In this document: positions 1 to 7,961 of the stretch, in pieces | How the letters are laid out: each line of letters opens with the position of its first letter | How positions within the stretch are numbered: position 1 is the first letter of the stretch | Source of the DNA: Ralstonia pickettii | GTDB lineage: Bacteria; Pseudomonadota; Gammaproteobacteria; Burkholderiales; Burkholderiaceae | Assembly: GCF_016466415.2 (NCBI RefSeq) | Contig: NZ_CP066771.1 | Span: 2,232,001-2,296,000, forward strand | Direction: 5' to 3' | DNA: 64,000 bases | The notes under the pieces: generated by a model | Told to the model about the DNA's origin: nothing | Database searches by the model: none | What the model saw: only the letters and a program-made list of their open reading frames with translations | Translations under genes and position numbers: made by a program

Positions 1-200
1 TCGCCCCTGTGATGCAGGATCTCGTCGTGAAACTGGACGATCAGCGCGTTGGTGGTCATGTTTTCATCCGCGGCGAGGATCGCCAAGGTATCCCAGACAA
101 AGTTTTCCAGTCGGATGCTGGTGTGTACCCCATGAATGCGCACGGAGCGCGTACGCGACTCATAAAGAATGGGATCAGCGGTGACGAAGAATTCACACAT
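1..200 (-). CDS. Ribbon-helix-helix domain protein (partial, runs off the window)
   Basis: The first 66 codons are visible and begin MCEFFVTADPILYESR. The text then reads RSVRIHGVHTSIRLENFVWDT in two overlapping pieces, matching the strand and first helix of the RHH_4-type ribbon-helix-helix fold (basic SVRIHG strand, then LEN.FWD.L helix). A good ribosome binding site (AGGAGA) lies 6 bases before the ATG at 200. The gene is 38 bases downstream of the GMC dehydrogenase stop and in the same direction, so it is probably the last gene of that operon. Known family members are small dimeric DNA-binding proteins, so autoregulation of the operon is a reasonable inference. The 3' end is outside the window, so length and any extra domain are unknown. 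Confidence 0.75.
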   Translation of the reverse strand, partial: MCEFFVTADPILYESRTRSVRIHGVHTSIRLENFVWDTLAILAADENMTTNALIVQFHDEILHHRG

Positions 201-238
201 CGCAGTCTCCTGCAGAGGGTCAACCGACGCTGCGGCAC

Positions 239-1807
239 TCAGATCGAACGTTGCGACATCTGCTTGGCAATGTAGTCAGCCTGCCGGATAGCGAGCGTGA
301 CGATGGTCAATGTCGGGTTTTCCGAGCCGCCCGTGGTGAACTGGCTGCCGTCGCTGATGAACAGATTCGCGATGTCATGTGTCTGCCCCCATTTATTGCA
401 GACGCCATCCTGCGGGCGGGCGCTCATGCGGGCGGTACCCAGATTATGGGTCGACGGATACGGCGGCGTGCGGAACGTCTTGATCGCTCCGACTGCGCCG
501 TAGATGCGCTCGGCCTGGGTGTAGGCGTGTTTGCGCATGGCGATGTCGTTTTCGTGATCATCGAAGTGCACATTCGGCACGTAGTTGCCCCATTGATCCT
601 TGACGTTCGTATTGAGCGTAACGCGGTTCGTCTCACGCGGCATGTCTTCACCGACGAGCCACATACCTGCCAAATTCGTATAGTGATCCATCCACCACGC
701 GAAGTCGGAACCCCACCCTCCCGGATTCAGAAAGGCTGCCATGAACGGAATACCCAGCGACAGCGTTTCGAGTTCGTAACCGCCGACGAACCCACGACGG
801 GTATCGTGGCGAGCCTCGTCACGCACAATGCCGGCCATGGTCGTGCCGCGGTACATGTGCACAGGCTCCTTGAATGCCGCATAAACCGACCCGGTCATAT
901 GGCGCATGTAATTGCGGCCGACCTGACCCGACGAATTGGCCAGACCGTCCTTGAACATGTTCGAAGCGGATAGCAGCAGCAGACGCGGTGTTTCGATGGA
1001 GTTCCCCGCCACGCAGACGATGCGCGCCTTTTGCCGCTGTTCCTTGCCGTCCTTGTCCATATAGATGACGGCATTCACGCGCCCCTTGTCATCGTGTTCG
1101 ATGCGGGTGACATGCGCCTGCGTGCGCAACTCGAAATTGCCGGTAGCGTCTGCTTCGGGCAACTCGGTGTACAGCGTCGACCATTTGGCGCCGCTCTTGC
1201 AGCCCTCGAAGCAGAAGCCGAGCTGCATGCAGCGTGCGCGACCCTTGCGCGGCTTGCTGTTGATGGCCATGTTGCCGGTGTGCACTTCCTTATAGCCGAG
1301 CCGGGTGGCGCCGTTGTACATCACCTTGAAGTTGTTGTTGCCCGGCAGGCCCGGGATGCCATTGGTGCGCGTGACGCCCATCTTGTCTTCGGCCTTGGCG
1401 TAATACGGCTCCAGCTCCTTGAGCGTGAGAGGCCAATCCAGCAGATTCGCTCCCTTGAGGTCGCCGTACAGCGTCCGGGCTTGAAATTCATGCTCCTGGA
1501 AGCGCAGCGAAGCGCCGGCCCAGTGCGTGCTTGTACCTCCAACCGTCTTGCAGATCCAGGCAGGGAGTTCCGCAAAATCCTTGGCAATGCGCCAGCTTCC
1601 GGAGGTCGTGCGCTTGTCGAGCCAAGCCAGTTGGCTGAAGGCCTTCCATTCATCATTGATGAAGCTGGCATTCGACTGCTTGCCGCCCGCCTCCAGCACG
1701 ACGACCTTGATGCCTTTCTGGCACAGCTCGTTGGCCAGCGTGCCGCCGCCGGCACCAGAACCGATGATCACGACGACCGAGTCATCGCTGAAATCAAACG
1801 TTGCCAT
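239..1807 (-). CDS. GMC-family flavoprotein dehydrogenase, large subunit (gluconate/sugar dehydrogenase type)
   Basis: A 522-residue protein with an N-terminal FAD-binding Rossmann motif (VVVIIGSGAGGGTLANEL) followed by VVVLEAG. The C-terminal GMC signature runs STHNLGTARM, then FISDGSQF and GGSENPTLT, which carry the catalytic His and Asn. There is no signal peptide. In this family the flavoprotein is exported with the TAT-tagged subunit 3 and passes electrons to a c-type cytochrome; both partners are encoded just upstream. The start at 1807 is chosen because AGGAG lies just before it; an in-frame upstream ATG at 1846 has no such site. The substrate (gluconate, 2-ketogluconate, sorbitol or another polyol) cannot be told from the sequence. 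Confidence 0.88.
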   Translation of the reverse strand: MATFDFSDDSVVVIIGSGAGGGTLANELCQKGIKVVVLEAGGKQSNASFINDEWKAFSQLAWLDKRTTSGSWRIAKDFAELPAWICKTVGGTSTHWAGASLRFQEHEFQARTLYGDLKGANLLDWPLTLKELEPYYAKAEDKMGVTRTNGIPGLPGNNNFKVMYNGATRLGYKEVHTGNMAINSKPRKGRARCMQLGFCFEGCKSGAKWSTLYTELPEADATGNFELRTQAHVTRIEHDDKGRVNAVIYMDKDGKEQRQKARIVCVAGNSIETPRLLLLSASNMFKDGLANSSGQVGRNYMRHMTGSVYAAFKEPVHMYRGTTMAGIVRDEARHDTRRGFVGGYELETLSLGIPFMAAFLNPGGWGSDFAWWMDHYTNLAGMWLVGEDMPRETNRVTLNTNVKDQWGNYVPNVHFDDHENDIAMRKHAYTQAERIYGAVGAIKTFRTPPYPSTHNLGTARMSARPQDGVCNKWGQTHDIANLFISDGSQFTTGGSENPTLTIVTLAIRQADYIAKQMSQRSI

Positions 1808-1927
1808 ACATGTCTCCTGTATTGCGCACCAGCATGCCGCCGGCATTTTTGTCTCGCTCCAGTCAACGGGCTCGGCTCTGCGTCGAGCGCTTAACGGGCC
1901 TGAAGCGGAGGGTTGTTGCGACGCGTA

Positions 1928-2536
1928 TCAGCCCAGAAACGGCGGCGGACTCGCTTCCACCGGGGGCGCTGGCAACCACTTCAGATCCTGGAAGCCGCGA
2001 GTGATATAGCCCCCCTTCTCCCACGCCGATCCCGGGTAGCCGAACGTGGCAAACGCCATTTCGTTGTCGTAGAGCGAGGTCACGCACTGGCCTCGAACCG
2101 TGTTGAAGAAGGGCTTGCCTTCCATGGCCTTGACCGCTGCCAGCCGCCTCTTTGCGCTGGCCTTGATGAAACTGCCGCCAGCCAGCTTATCGAGCGCGGC
2201 AATACCTTCGTGCAACTGCGTGGCCGCCTGGACGTCCTGAGCGGCTTTTGCATCCAGGTCTTTCACGAGCAGTGCATAAACGGCGTCGGGCAGCTTGGCG
2301 TGGGGAAACAGCACACGCCCCATCTGCAGCAGCGTGTCGCCCTCGGCCTTGCTCAGCGCCTTGAGCTCGACAGCCCACACCGTAGATGGCGCCAGCAACG
2401 CCAGCGGGCTGCCGATGGCCAACGTGCCCACAAGCACGCCGGTACCTTTGAGCATGCTTCTACGTGTCAGCGTCAGTTCCTTCTTCGAAGCTGCCGCGCC
2501 CGGTTCTTGATCATGTGAAATGGGAATGACTTTCAC
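1928..2536 (-). CDS. Gluconate 2-dehydrogenase subunit 3-like protein, TAT-exported
   Basis: A 202-residue protein whose first 50 residues form a twin-arginine signal (TLTRRSMLKGTG, then a hydrophobic stretch ending near STVWA). The rest matches the gluconate_2-dh3 family: LSKAEGDTLLQMGRVLFPH and a helical body. The role is the small subunit that carries the flavoprotein across the membrane and helps to anchor it. The start is a GTG at 2536 with a strong GGAGGT site 7 bases ahead. It lies between the cytochrome and flavoprotein genes, with about 120 bases to the latter. The assignment is firm at family level. Confidence 0.85.
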   Translation of the reverse strand: MKVIPISHDQEPGAAASKKELTLTRRSMLKGTGVLVGTLAIGSPLALLAPSTVWAVELKALSKAEGDTLLQMGRVLFPHAKLPDAVYALLVKDLDAKAAQDVQAATQLHEGIAALDKLAGGSFIKASAKRRLAAVKAMEGKPFFNTVRGQCVTSLYDNEMAFATFGYPGSAWEKGGYITRGFQDLKWLPAPPVEASPPPFLG

Positions 2537-2633
2537 AGGCGTAACCTCCAGAATGTTCAGCGCTTGTCGCCATGCGGCGGACTGACGCGCGTTTTCACAA
2601 TGTCACCACGAACAGCAAGACAGCTCGCTAAAC

Positions 2634-3029
2634 TCATTGATCGGGGCAGCCGGCCAAAATCCACGCAGCCAGAATCCTGGCATCCGCATCGGACAACTGG
2701 GCCTGAGGCGGCATGGCAATCTCACCCCATTTTCCTGCCCCGCCAGACTTGATGCGCGCACCGAGGACAACGGGATTCCCGCCTTTGTATTTGGCCGCCA
2801 CGTCTTTGTAGGCAGGCCCGACCACGCGTGATTCGACCGCGTGGCAACCAAGGCATGCATTCTGCGAGAGCAGCGCCTTGGCCCGGCCAACATCCAGTGC
2901 AGCATGCGACGCGCTCGCCGCCAAAAGAGCAGCGCCAATCAATGCGCTGCGGAACAGGACGCGCAGGGTCTGCATGTGCGCGTACCCACTTGACTTGGGC
3001 GGGATATTCAAGGGTGTCGTCTCCATCAT
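2634..3029 (-). CDS. Class I c-type cytochrome, electron acceptor of the GMC dehydrogenase
   Basis: A 131-residue protein with an N-terminal export signal (hydrophobic from about residue 24 to 43, ending ASASHA). It has one haem motif, CLGCH at residues 59-63, and a probable axial Met in IAMPPQ before the last helix. The size and pattern resemble cytochrome c-551/c-552. AGGAG lies 9 bases before the ATG at 3029, which supports this start rather than the Met at residue 19. It is the first gene of the leftward operon with the subunit 3 and flavoprotein genes, so it probably takes electrons from the flavoprotein and hands them to the respiratory chain. Confidence 0.85.
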   Translation of the reverse strand: MMETTPLNIPPKSSGYAHMQTLRVLFRSALIGAALLAASASHAALDVGRAKALLSQNACLGCHAVESRVVGPAYKDVAAKYKGGNPVVLGARIKSGGAGKWGEIAMPPQAQLSDADARILAAWILAGCPDQ

Positions 3030-3105
3030 GGATCTGGCTCCTCTCTGATGAAGGAGTTGATGGGACTATAGGAGCAAGCATGAGGGCACGGGTCACATCC
3101 CGTTA

Positions 3106-3128
3106 TTCACAGGGGAAACCCTTGTGAA
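3106..3128. promoter_or_regulatory. Imperfect palindrome upstream of the GMC dehydrogenase operon
   Basis: TTCACAGGGG and CCCTTGTGAA flank AAA; 9 of 10 arm positions are complementary. It is 77 bases before the first gene of the leftward operon and is a reasonable operator candidate, perhaps for the ribbon-helix-helix protein at the operon's end. The site is seen in the sequence; the role is inferred. Confidence 0.4.
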
Positions 3129-3426
3129 GCAATTGAGTCGGAATGACGCAAACGTGCGCGCCGTATGGGCTAGCAGGGCCTGAACGAGAGTTCGCACTTG
3201 CGCTGCTGTAGTGTCTCAACGCACGCGATGACCGTTCCACCTCGGGCAACGCATCGACAGGCATTGATTGAATCGAGCGACCATGGGGTCAAAACTCCAT
3301 CAGGTCCTTGGCAACGACCACTTGTCCGGAGCTGGGGCCCGTGTCGCCGGTGGAGACAATGACGTGATCGGGGGTCTGGAAACGGTAAGCATAGGATTCA
3401 TGCTTGCCGTAGTACGGGCTGCCCTC

Positions 3427-3600
3427 CGGGTTTCGAAGCTGTCGCGCGCCGCCGCGGCTTCGCGCACGCCGCGGCGGAGCTTCACCTCACGGCATCCGCC
3501 ATCAGCCACCAGGTGGCGCGGCTGGAAGTGCAACTCGGCGTGCGTCCATTCGAGCGAAGCGCGCATGGCGTGCGATTGAGCGTTGCAGGTGTTGGCATCA
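3427..3600 (+). pseudogene. Relic of a LysR-type regulator (DNA-binding domain only)
   Basis: One frame reads FEAVARRRGFAHAAAELHL and continues TASAISHQVARLEVQLGV, RPFERSAHGVRLSVAG. This is a clear LysR winged helix-turn-helix of the GcvA type. There is no start codon or first helix upstream, and after about 55 residues the similarity stops and no effector-binding domain follows. The remnant is directly followed by a strong bidirectional terminator at 3643-3681. It is best read as the 5' end of a regulator left by a deletion. Confidence 0.65.
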
Positions 3601-3642
3601 GCTTACGGAATGTGGAGATCCGGCCCACGGTCTTCGAAGAAC

Positions 3643-3681
3643 CAAAAAAGGGCCCGTGGAGCGTTATTCCACGGGCTTTTT
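3643..3681. terminator. Bidirectional rho-independent terminator
   Basis: The arms GCCCGTGGA (3652-3660) and TCCACGGGC (3668-3676) form a perfect 9-bp stem with a 7-base loop. It is preceded by an A run and followed by TTTTT, so it can act on both strands. No intact gene ends at it today. Confidence 0.8.
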
Positions 3682-4381
3682 CTCTTCTTCTCCGAACCGA
3701 CTTGCACCGCCTCGGAGTGCATCCTGGCGGAGCGCTGTGTCAGCGGCTGGCTTGTCTCACCCTGCTCGCTGCGAACAGGGAAATTGGCAGGGAATTCGGC
3801 ACTTTCCCTCCCTCTGATCCACTTGTACCCCAGGCTCTGCGCGGGCTGGCCGGATTTGCTGGGCACAACGACCGACTCGGAACAGGGAATAACAGGGAAT
3901 CCTCCACCTCGAATGCACCCGGTCGAGCCCCCGCGACCAACTCCGCAGCCGGACCCACCAAGAGCCACAAGGGCCTCAAGTCGACGCAGGCCAAGGCACC
4001 CTCCTCCGCTCGCCGCAGCATCGTTAAGCCTCCGCCCAGTCCGGCTGTAAGCGATGCGGTGGGGTCCACCACCAAGCAAGCCCAACGGATCAGCCCGCTC
4101 AAACAGGCGTCCGACGCAAGCCCCGCTGATCCGCTGATCGTTGATCAGTCTTAGTCCATCGTGATTGGAAGGCTAACGCTCCTGCCCTCGACAAGAAGCG
4201 CGGCTTCCAGTGCAACGACACCTCACGCTGCACCAATTCTTTCAATTCACTGAGTAGTCACAATTGGCACATAGACTTTTCGCGCAACTGTGGGTCGTCA
4301 CGCCAAAGCGATTGCATTCTCAATTCCAAAGCTTTGCGCATCTAACCGAAATCGTGGATCAACTTGAACTGGGGGTAGAAC
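3682..4381. other. Non-coding stretch of degraded DNA
   Basis: About 700 bases with no convincing gene. The long open frames here are low-complexity (runs of Pro, Ala, Ser, Thr) and lack family features. Short repeated AACAGGGAA elements occur at about 3773 and, doubled, at 3880-3900. I see no RNA gene. It may be eroded mobile-element DNA, but nothing identifies it. Confidence 0.4.
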
Positions 4382-5497
4382 ATGAAGATGAAGAGTTTGC
4401 TGGTTGCAATGTCTGCTGCGGCACTACTTACTGCATGCGGCGGTGGTGATGACACACCGGCAACGTCTGCAACGGCCGCAACGCCCGCGCAAATTCCCAA
4501 CACTGCGACGGCTGCCGGATATTCCTTGTCGGTGTTTGCAAAGGCGCCGTCTTCAACCGCGAAACCCGACTCGATTGTTCAATACAACAACACCGTCTTC
4601 ATCGGCTATCAAATGGCGGGCGATGTCAAAGACGGCTCCGTGCCGAGCCTGACCAACACAGTGGTCCAGTACGATTTGAGTGGCAATGTCCTGAAGAGCT
4701 ATACGGTTCCTGGACATATCGACGGCCTGCTGGCACGTACGGACACAAATACGTTGTGGGCCATGTCGAACGAAGACGCCAACCCCAAGCTGACCATCAT
4801 CAACCTCGCAACCGGAGCGCAAAAGACGTATCAGGCAACGGTTAATCCGACCGCGCACGGCGGTGGGTTCGATGACATGCAATTGTTGAACGGTGTTGTG
4901 TACGCCAGCGCCTCCAACCCAACAACGCCCGGCACGGCCGCGCCCACTGTCGTCTCGCTGTCACTGAATGCAAACGGCACGACGTTCGACGTCACGCCGG
5001 TCCTTGCCGGCAATGCCCAAGCCACCGACATCACGCCTTCCGTTGGCGGCGCAACCAATCCAAACTTCAACAAGCCCGTCACGCTTGCCCTGACCGACCC
5101 CGACTCAGAAACGATCGACGCTTCCGGCAATCTGGTACTCGACAGCCAGGCGGACGGAAAGCTCGTGTTCATCAGCAACCCCGGCCCGAGCCAAACGGTG
5201 AGCGTGCTAACACTGACGCTCTTCAACGACAAGGACGGCCCGGTCACTCCGGTCGATGACACCCGCTGGGTACCAGCTGCCGGGCCGACGGGCAAGACGT
5301 TCATGCTTTTTACCGATGCTAGCAACACGACCTACCGGGTAGACGCCTCGTTCAAGCAAGGCGACGCGTACAGCGCTGGGCAGGGCCAAGTCATGCAGTT
5401 GGACACCAAGACCGGCCATCTGACGCCGGTTGTGACCAGCGTCGGCAACGCATCCGCCCTGCAAGATCCGCATGGCATTCTGTTTGTTGCGCAGTAA
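4382..5497 (+). CDS. Secreted lipoprotein, probable beta-propeller-like, function unknown
   Basis: A 371-residue protein with a lipoprotein signal (MKMKSLLVAMSAAALLTACG; lipobox LTAC, Cys at 19) and a Ser/Thr/Ala/Pro-rich linker. The rest is rich in short strands with repeating patterns such as VVQYDLSGNVLKSY, NLATGAQKTY and VMQLDTKTGHLTP, suggesting a propeller of about six blades. No catalytic motif was recognised. GGGGGT lies about 6 bases before the ATG; a second ATG two codons later is also possible. It stands alone between non-coding stretches, with a hairpin just after the stop. A periplasmic or surface binding role is only an inference. Confidence 0.8.
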   Translation: MKMKSLLVAMSAAALLTACGGGDDTPATSATAATPAQIPNTATAAGYSLSVFAKAPSSTAKPDSIVQYNNTVFIGYQMAGDVKDGSVPSLTNTVVQYDLSGNVLKSYTVPGHIDGLLARTDTNTLWAMSNEDANPKLTIINLATGAQKTYQATVNPTAHGGGFDDMQLLNGVVYASASNPTTPGTAAPTVVSLSLNANGTTFDVTPVLAGNAQATDITPSVGGATNPNFNKPVTLALTDPDSETIDASGNLVLDSQADGKLVFISNPGPSQTVSVLTLTLFNDKDGPVTPVDDTRWVPAAGPTGKTFMLFTDASNTTYRVDASFKQGDAYSAGQGQVMQLDTKTGHLTPVVTSVGNASALQDPHGILFVAQ

Positions 5498-5507
5498 CGC
5501 CCCACGC

Positions 5508-5540
5508 CGCCCCGTTGCTCGTGTTTCGACAAACGGGGCG
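5508..5540. terminator. Hairpin after the lipoprotein gene
   Basis: CGCCCCGTT (5508-5516) pairs with AACGGGGCG (5532-5540) across a 15-base loop. It starts 10 bases after the lipoprotein stop. No T run follows, so it may be a 3'-end stabiliser or a weak terminator rather than a classic one. Confidence 0.45.
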
Positions 5541-5660
5541 TGATCGCCAGGCTGCGGCCCAGGATCACTGAGAAAGCGCACGCCGGCCCAGACCTCGGAT
5601 GCCCTCAGGCAGCACGTGCCATTGCCCATCGATTGGGCCTACCCAACGCCAGTTGCTCGG
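5540..5660 (+). pseudogene. Frameshifted C-terminal relic of a site-specific recombinase (left copy)
   Basis: One frame reads VIARLRPRITEKAHAG. After a shift near 5588 another reads QTSDALRQHVPLPIDWA. Together they resemble the last 40 residues of large recombinases of the serine family, which typically end in a helix, LT...L, then LP(L/I)DW...LGF. The same tail occurs unbroken at 12433-12633: 40 of 50 bases match between 5591 and 5640 and the corresponding stretch there. Only the end of the gene survives. The family call rests on recall of the tail motif. Confidence 0.5.
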
Positions 5661-6308
5661 GTTCTGTTTGCGTCTTCACGCATGACTCCGTCCGTTTCTT
5701 CCGGTTTAGTTCAGTCGAACTTAATGACACTAACGTCACGACTGATACTATTGTCACTATAGATACTTCAATCTATAATTGCCTGCGAACAGGCACTTGA
5801 AACTATCTGGTCGGTCCGGGGGGGGGGCGGGTTTCCAGCGATGCGGAAGCCGCTCGGCGATTTAGGACGCTTTGCGGACCAGCGGTCGCGTGGGTATGTC
5901 TTTCAGACAGGCGTGGGCGATGGTGTTCAGGTGCGGCACGTGTAGCCGTCCCCTACATGTCAGGCGGCATGACGTAGACGGTGGCAAAGCTCTCTTGCCG
6001 TTGGGGAAGCCGGCAGGAGAACGCGGGGAAAGGTAATCAAGCGAATAGCCGATGAACACGCTCCAGGACAGGAACCCCGGTTCAGGTCCGCCCGTTTCAT
6101 GCGTTCACCCCGTTTGGCCGACTTCTCTTTGACCGGCCAAGCTTGCGGGCGTTATTAACACCTCCCTTTGCAAACTTTCGTTGATCGCCTAGATTGAAAT
6201 TCGAATCCTCTGGGGAGGGATGATTCCGGCTGCAGGAAACTGTAGGAGTGTTACCTGTTGCGGTGCTCCGCCGTCTTGGCGTAAAAAATGACTAACGGAG
6301 CCGATGGT
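5661..6308. other. Non-coding stretch with dense inverted repeats and a G10 run
   Basis: About 650 bases without a recognisable gene. At 5705-5795 an A+T-richer block holds several dyads: TTTAGTTC/GAACTTAA (5705-5724), TGAC/GTCA (5725-5738), TATAGAT/ATCTATA (5758-5777) and TGCCTG/CAGGCA (5780-5795). A run of ten G follows at 5818-5827. From about 5860 to 6290 I see only short frames without family features. This is also the leader of the oxidase operon, but no convincing FNR site was found. Confidence 0.55.
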
Positions 6309-7961
6309 ATGAGTACAGTCTCGATACTCTTGCCTGCCTTCATCATTTCTGTAATCGGCCTGCTCATGTTCATCGTGAGCACGCGTTACGGACTGCTGGA
6401 TGGTTCTCAACGGGCCGCCAGCATCATCTTCGGCCGCGGCGAGATCGGTCGGCCCGAAGAGCCCGCCGCAACTGGCGAACAGCGGACCGCACTTGAAACC
6501 GTCGGCGCGGTCGCCGAGAAGGCTGCGGCTTTCGCAACGCTCGACGAGGACCTAGCTGCGCGCGCAGCAGCCGACCGTTCATCGTCGCTGGTCGTTTTCG
6601 TGTTCTTGTGCAGTGCGATGCTGTGGCTGCTGGTGGCTTCCCTGGCAGGGCTCACCGCATCGCTCAAGCTGCATCTTCCTGATGCGCTAGCCTCTCAGGC
6701 GTGGCTATCATTCGGGCGCATCCGCACCATCCACTTGAATGCCGTGGCGTATGGCTGGGCGCCAATGGCTGGCCTCGGTATTACACAGTTTGTCTTGCCC
6801 CGCGTGCTCAAGACTCCGTTGGTGGGTGGAACGTTCGCGGTCTTGGGTGCACTGTTGTGGAATGCGGGCGTCGTTGCCGGACTGGGTAGCATCGCTGCCG
6901 GCTTGTCCGATGGGCTCGAATGGTTGGAGATTCCATGGCAGATCGGCATTCTGTTTGCCGTGGGGGGCGCCTTGGTCGGCATCCCCCTGGTGCTGACACT
7001 GCTGGCAACCCGGGTCAGTCATCTCTATGTCTCCGTCTGGTACATGGGGTGCGCGCTCTTCTGGTTCCCTGTGCTGTACCTGGTGGCCAAGGTGCCCTAC
7101 GTTCATTTCGGGGTCGAGCAGGCGACCATGAACTGGTGGTTTGGGCATAGCGTGCTGGGGTTGTTCTATACGCCGCTTGCCTTGGCGTCCATCTACTACT
7201 TCCTGCCCAAGATCATCGGAAAACCAATTCAATCGTACGGCCTGTCCTTGCTCGGGTTTTGGACGCTGGCGTTCCTGTATGGGCAAGTTGGCGGCCACCA
7301 TCTTGTGGGCGGCCCCGTCCCCGGTTGGCTGATCACGCTGTCCATCGTGCAGAGCATGATGATGCTGATTCCGGTGATCGCGTTCTCGGTCAACCTGCAT
7401 CAGACGATGCGGGGGAATTTCAAGGCGCTGCTGTACTCGCCGACGCTGCGCTTCGTGACCTTTGGCGGGATGATGTACACGCTGAGCTCGATCCAGGGCT
7501 CGTTCGAGGCGCTGCGCAGCGTCAATGTCATCACGCACTTTACGCATTACACCGTCGGTCACGCGCACCTGGGGCTTTACGCATTCGTGAGCTTTGTCTT
7601 CTTCGGCTCGATCTACTTCATCGTTCCGCGTGTTACGCAGCGTGAGTGGCCTTACCCGAGCCTGATCACAGCACATTTCTGGCTGGCAGCCATCGGCATC
7701 GGCATCTACTTCGTCTCCTTGACCATCGCGGGCCTGCTTCAAGGATTGGCCATGCTGGATGCGTCACGGCCGTTCATCGATTCTGTTGTGCTGACGGTGC
7801 CGTACCTGGAGGCTCGCTCTGTGGGGGGCGGCTTGATGGTGCTCGGGCACCTGCTGTTCATCATTCACTTTGCGTGCGTCATCCTTGGGCTGGGCCCGAA
7901 TCGGGATAAGCCGGCGATGTTCGCTCTCGCTGGTGCGACCAAATCGGGAGCCAGCTCATGA
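6309..7961 (+). CDS. ccoN: cbb3-type cytochrome c oxidase subunit I with an N-terminal extension
   Basis: A 550-residue membrane protein of the C-family haem-copper oxidases. It is the catalytic subunit reducing O2 to water while pumping protons. The usual core follows an extra N-terminal helix (residues 5-25) and a charged linker to about residue 92. Haem and copper ligands are visible: H142 (IHLNAVAYGW), H280 (WWFGHSVLG), the H330-H331 pair (GQVGGHHL), and H418/H420 (HYTVGHAHLG). Y324 (FLYG) sits where the cross-linked Tyr of cbb3 enzymes lies, which argues for an oxidase and against NO reductase. The start at 6309 has GGAG 8 bases upstream; the ATG at 6288 has none. It overlaps ccoO by 4 bases. 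Confidence 0.9.
   Translation: MSTVSILLPAFIISVIGLLMFIVSTRYGLLDGSQRAASIIFGRGEIGRPEEPAATGEQRTALETVGAVAEKAAAFATLDEDLAARAAADRSSSLVVFVFLCSAMLWLLVASLAGLTASLKLHLPDALASQAWLSFGRIRTIHLNAVAYGWAPMAGLGITQFVLPRVLKTPLVGGTFAVLGALLWNAGVVAGLGSIAAGLSDGLEWLEIPWQIGILFAVGGALVGIPLVLTLLATRVSHLYVSVWYMGCALFWFPVLYLVAKVPYVHFGVEQATMNWWFGHSVLGLFYTPLALASIYYFLPKIIGKPIQSYGLSLLGFWTLAFLYGQVGGHHLVGGPVPGWLITLSIVQSMMMLIPVIAFSVNLHQTMRGNFKALLYSPTLRFVTFGGMMYTLSSIQGSFEALRSVNVITHFTHYTVGHAHLGLYAFVSFVFFGSIYFIVPRVTQREWPYPSLITAHFWLAAIGIGIYFVSLTIAGLLQGLAMLDASRPFIDSVVLTVPYLEARSVGGGLMVLGHLLFIIHFACVILGLGPNRDKPAMFALAGATKSGASS

Noticed and set aside
3513-4154. A 213-codon frame running from the LysR relic through the terminator
   Set aside because: After the relic the protein is low-complexity and passes through a perfect terminator; no coding character is seen.
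5862-6059. A 65-codon minus-strand frame with Pro/Arg-rich sequence
   Set aside because: No start signal, domain or similarity that I can name; it may be a transposase scrap but nothing supports that.
6180-6200. A possible FNR/ANR site (TTGAT near 6182) before ccoN
   Set aside because: The second half-site does not match ATCAA; only one half is present, so I do not call it.
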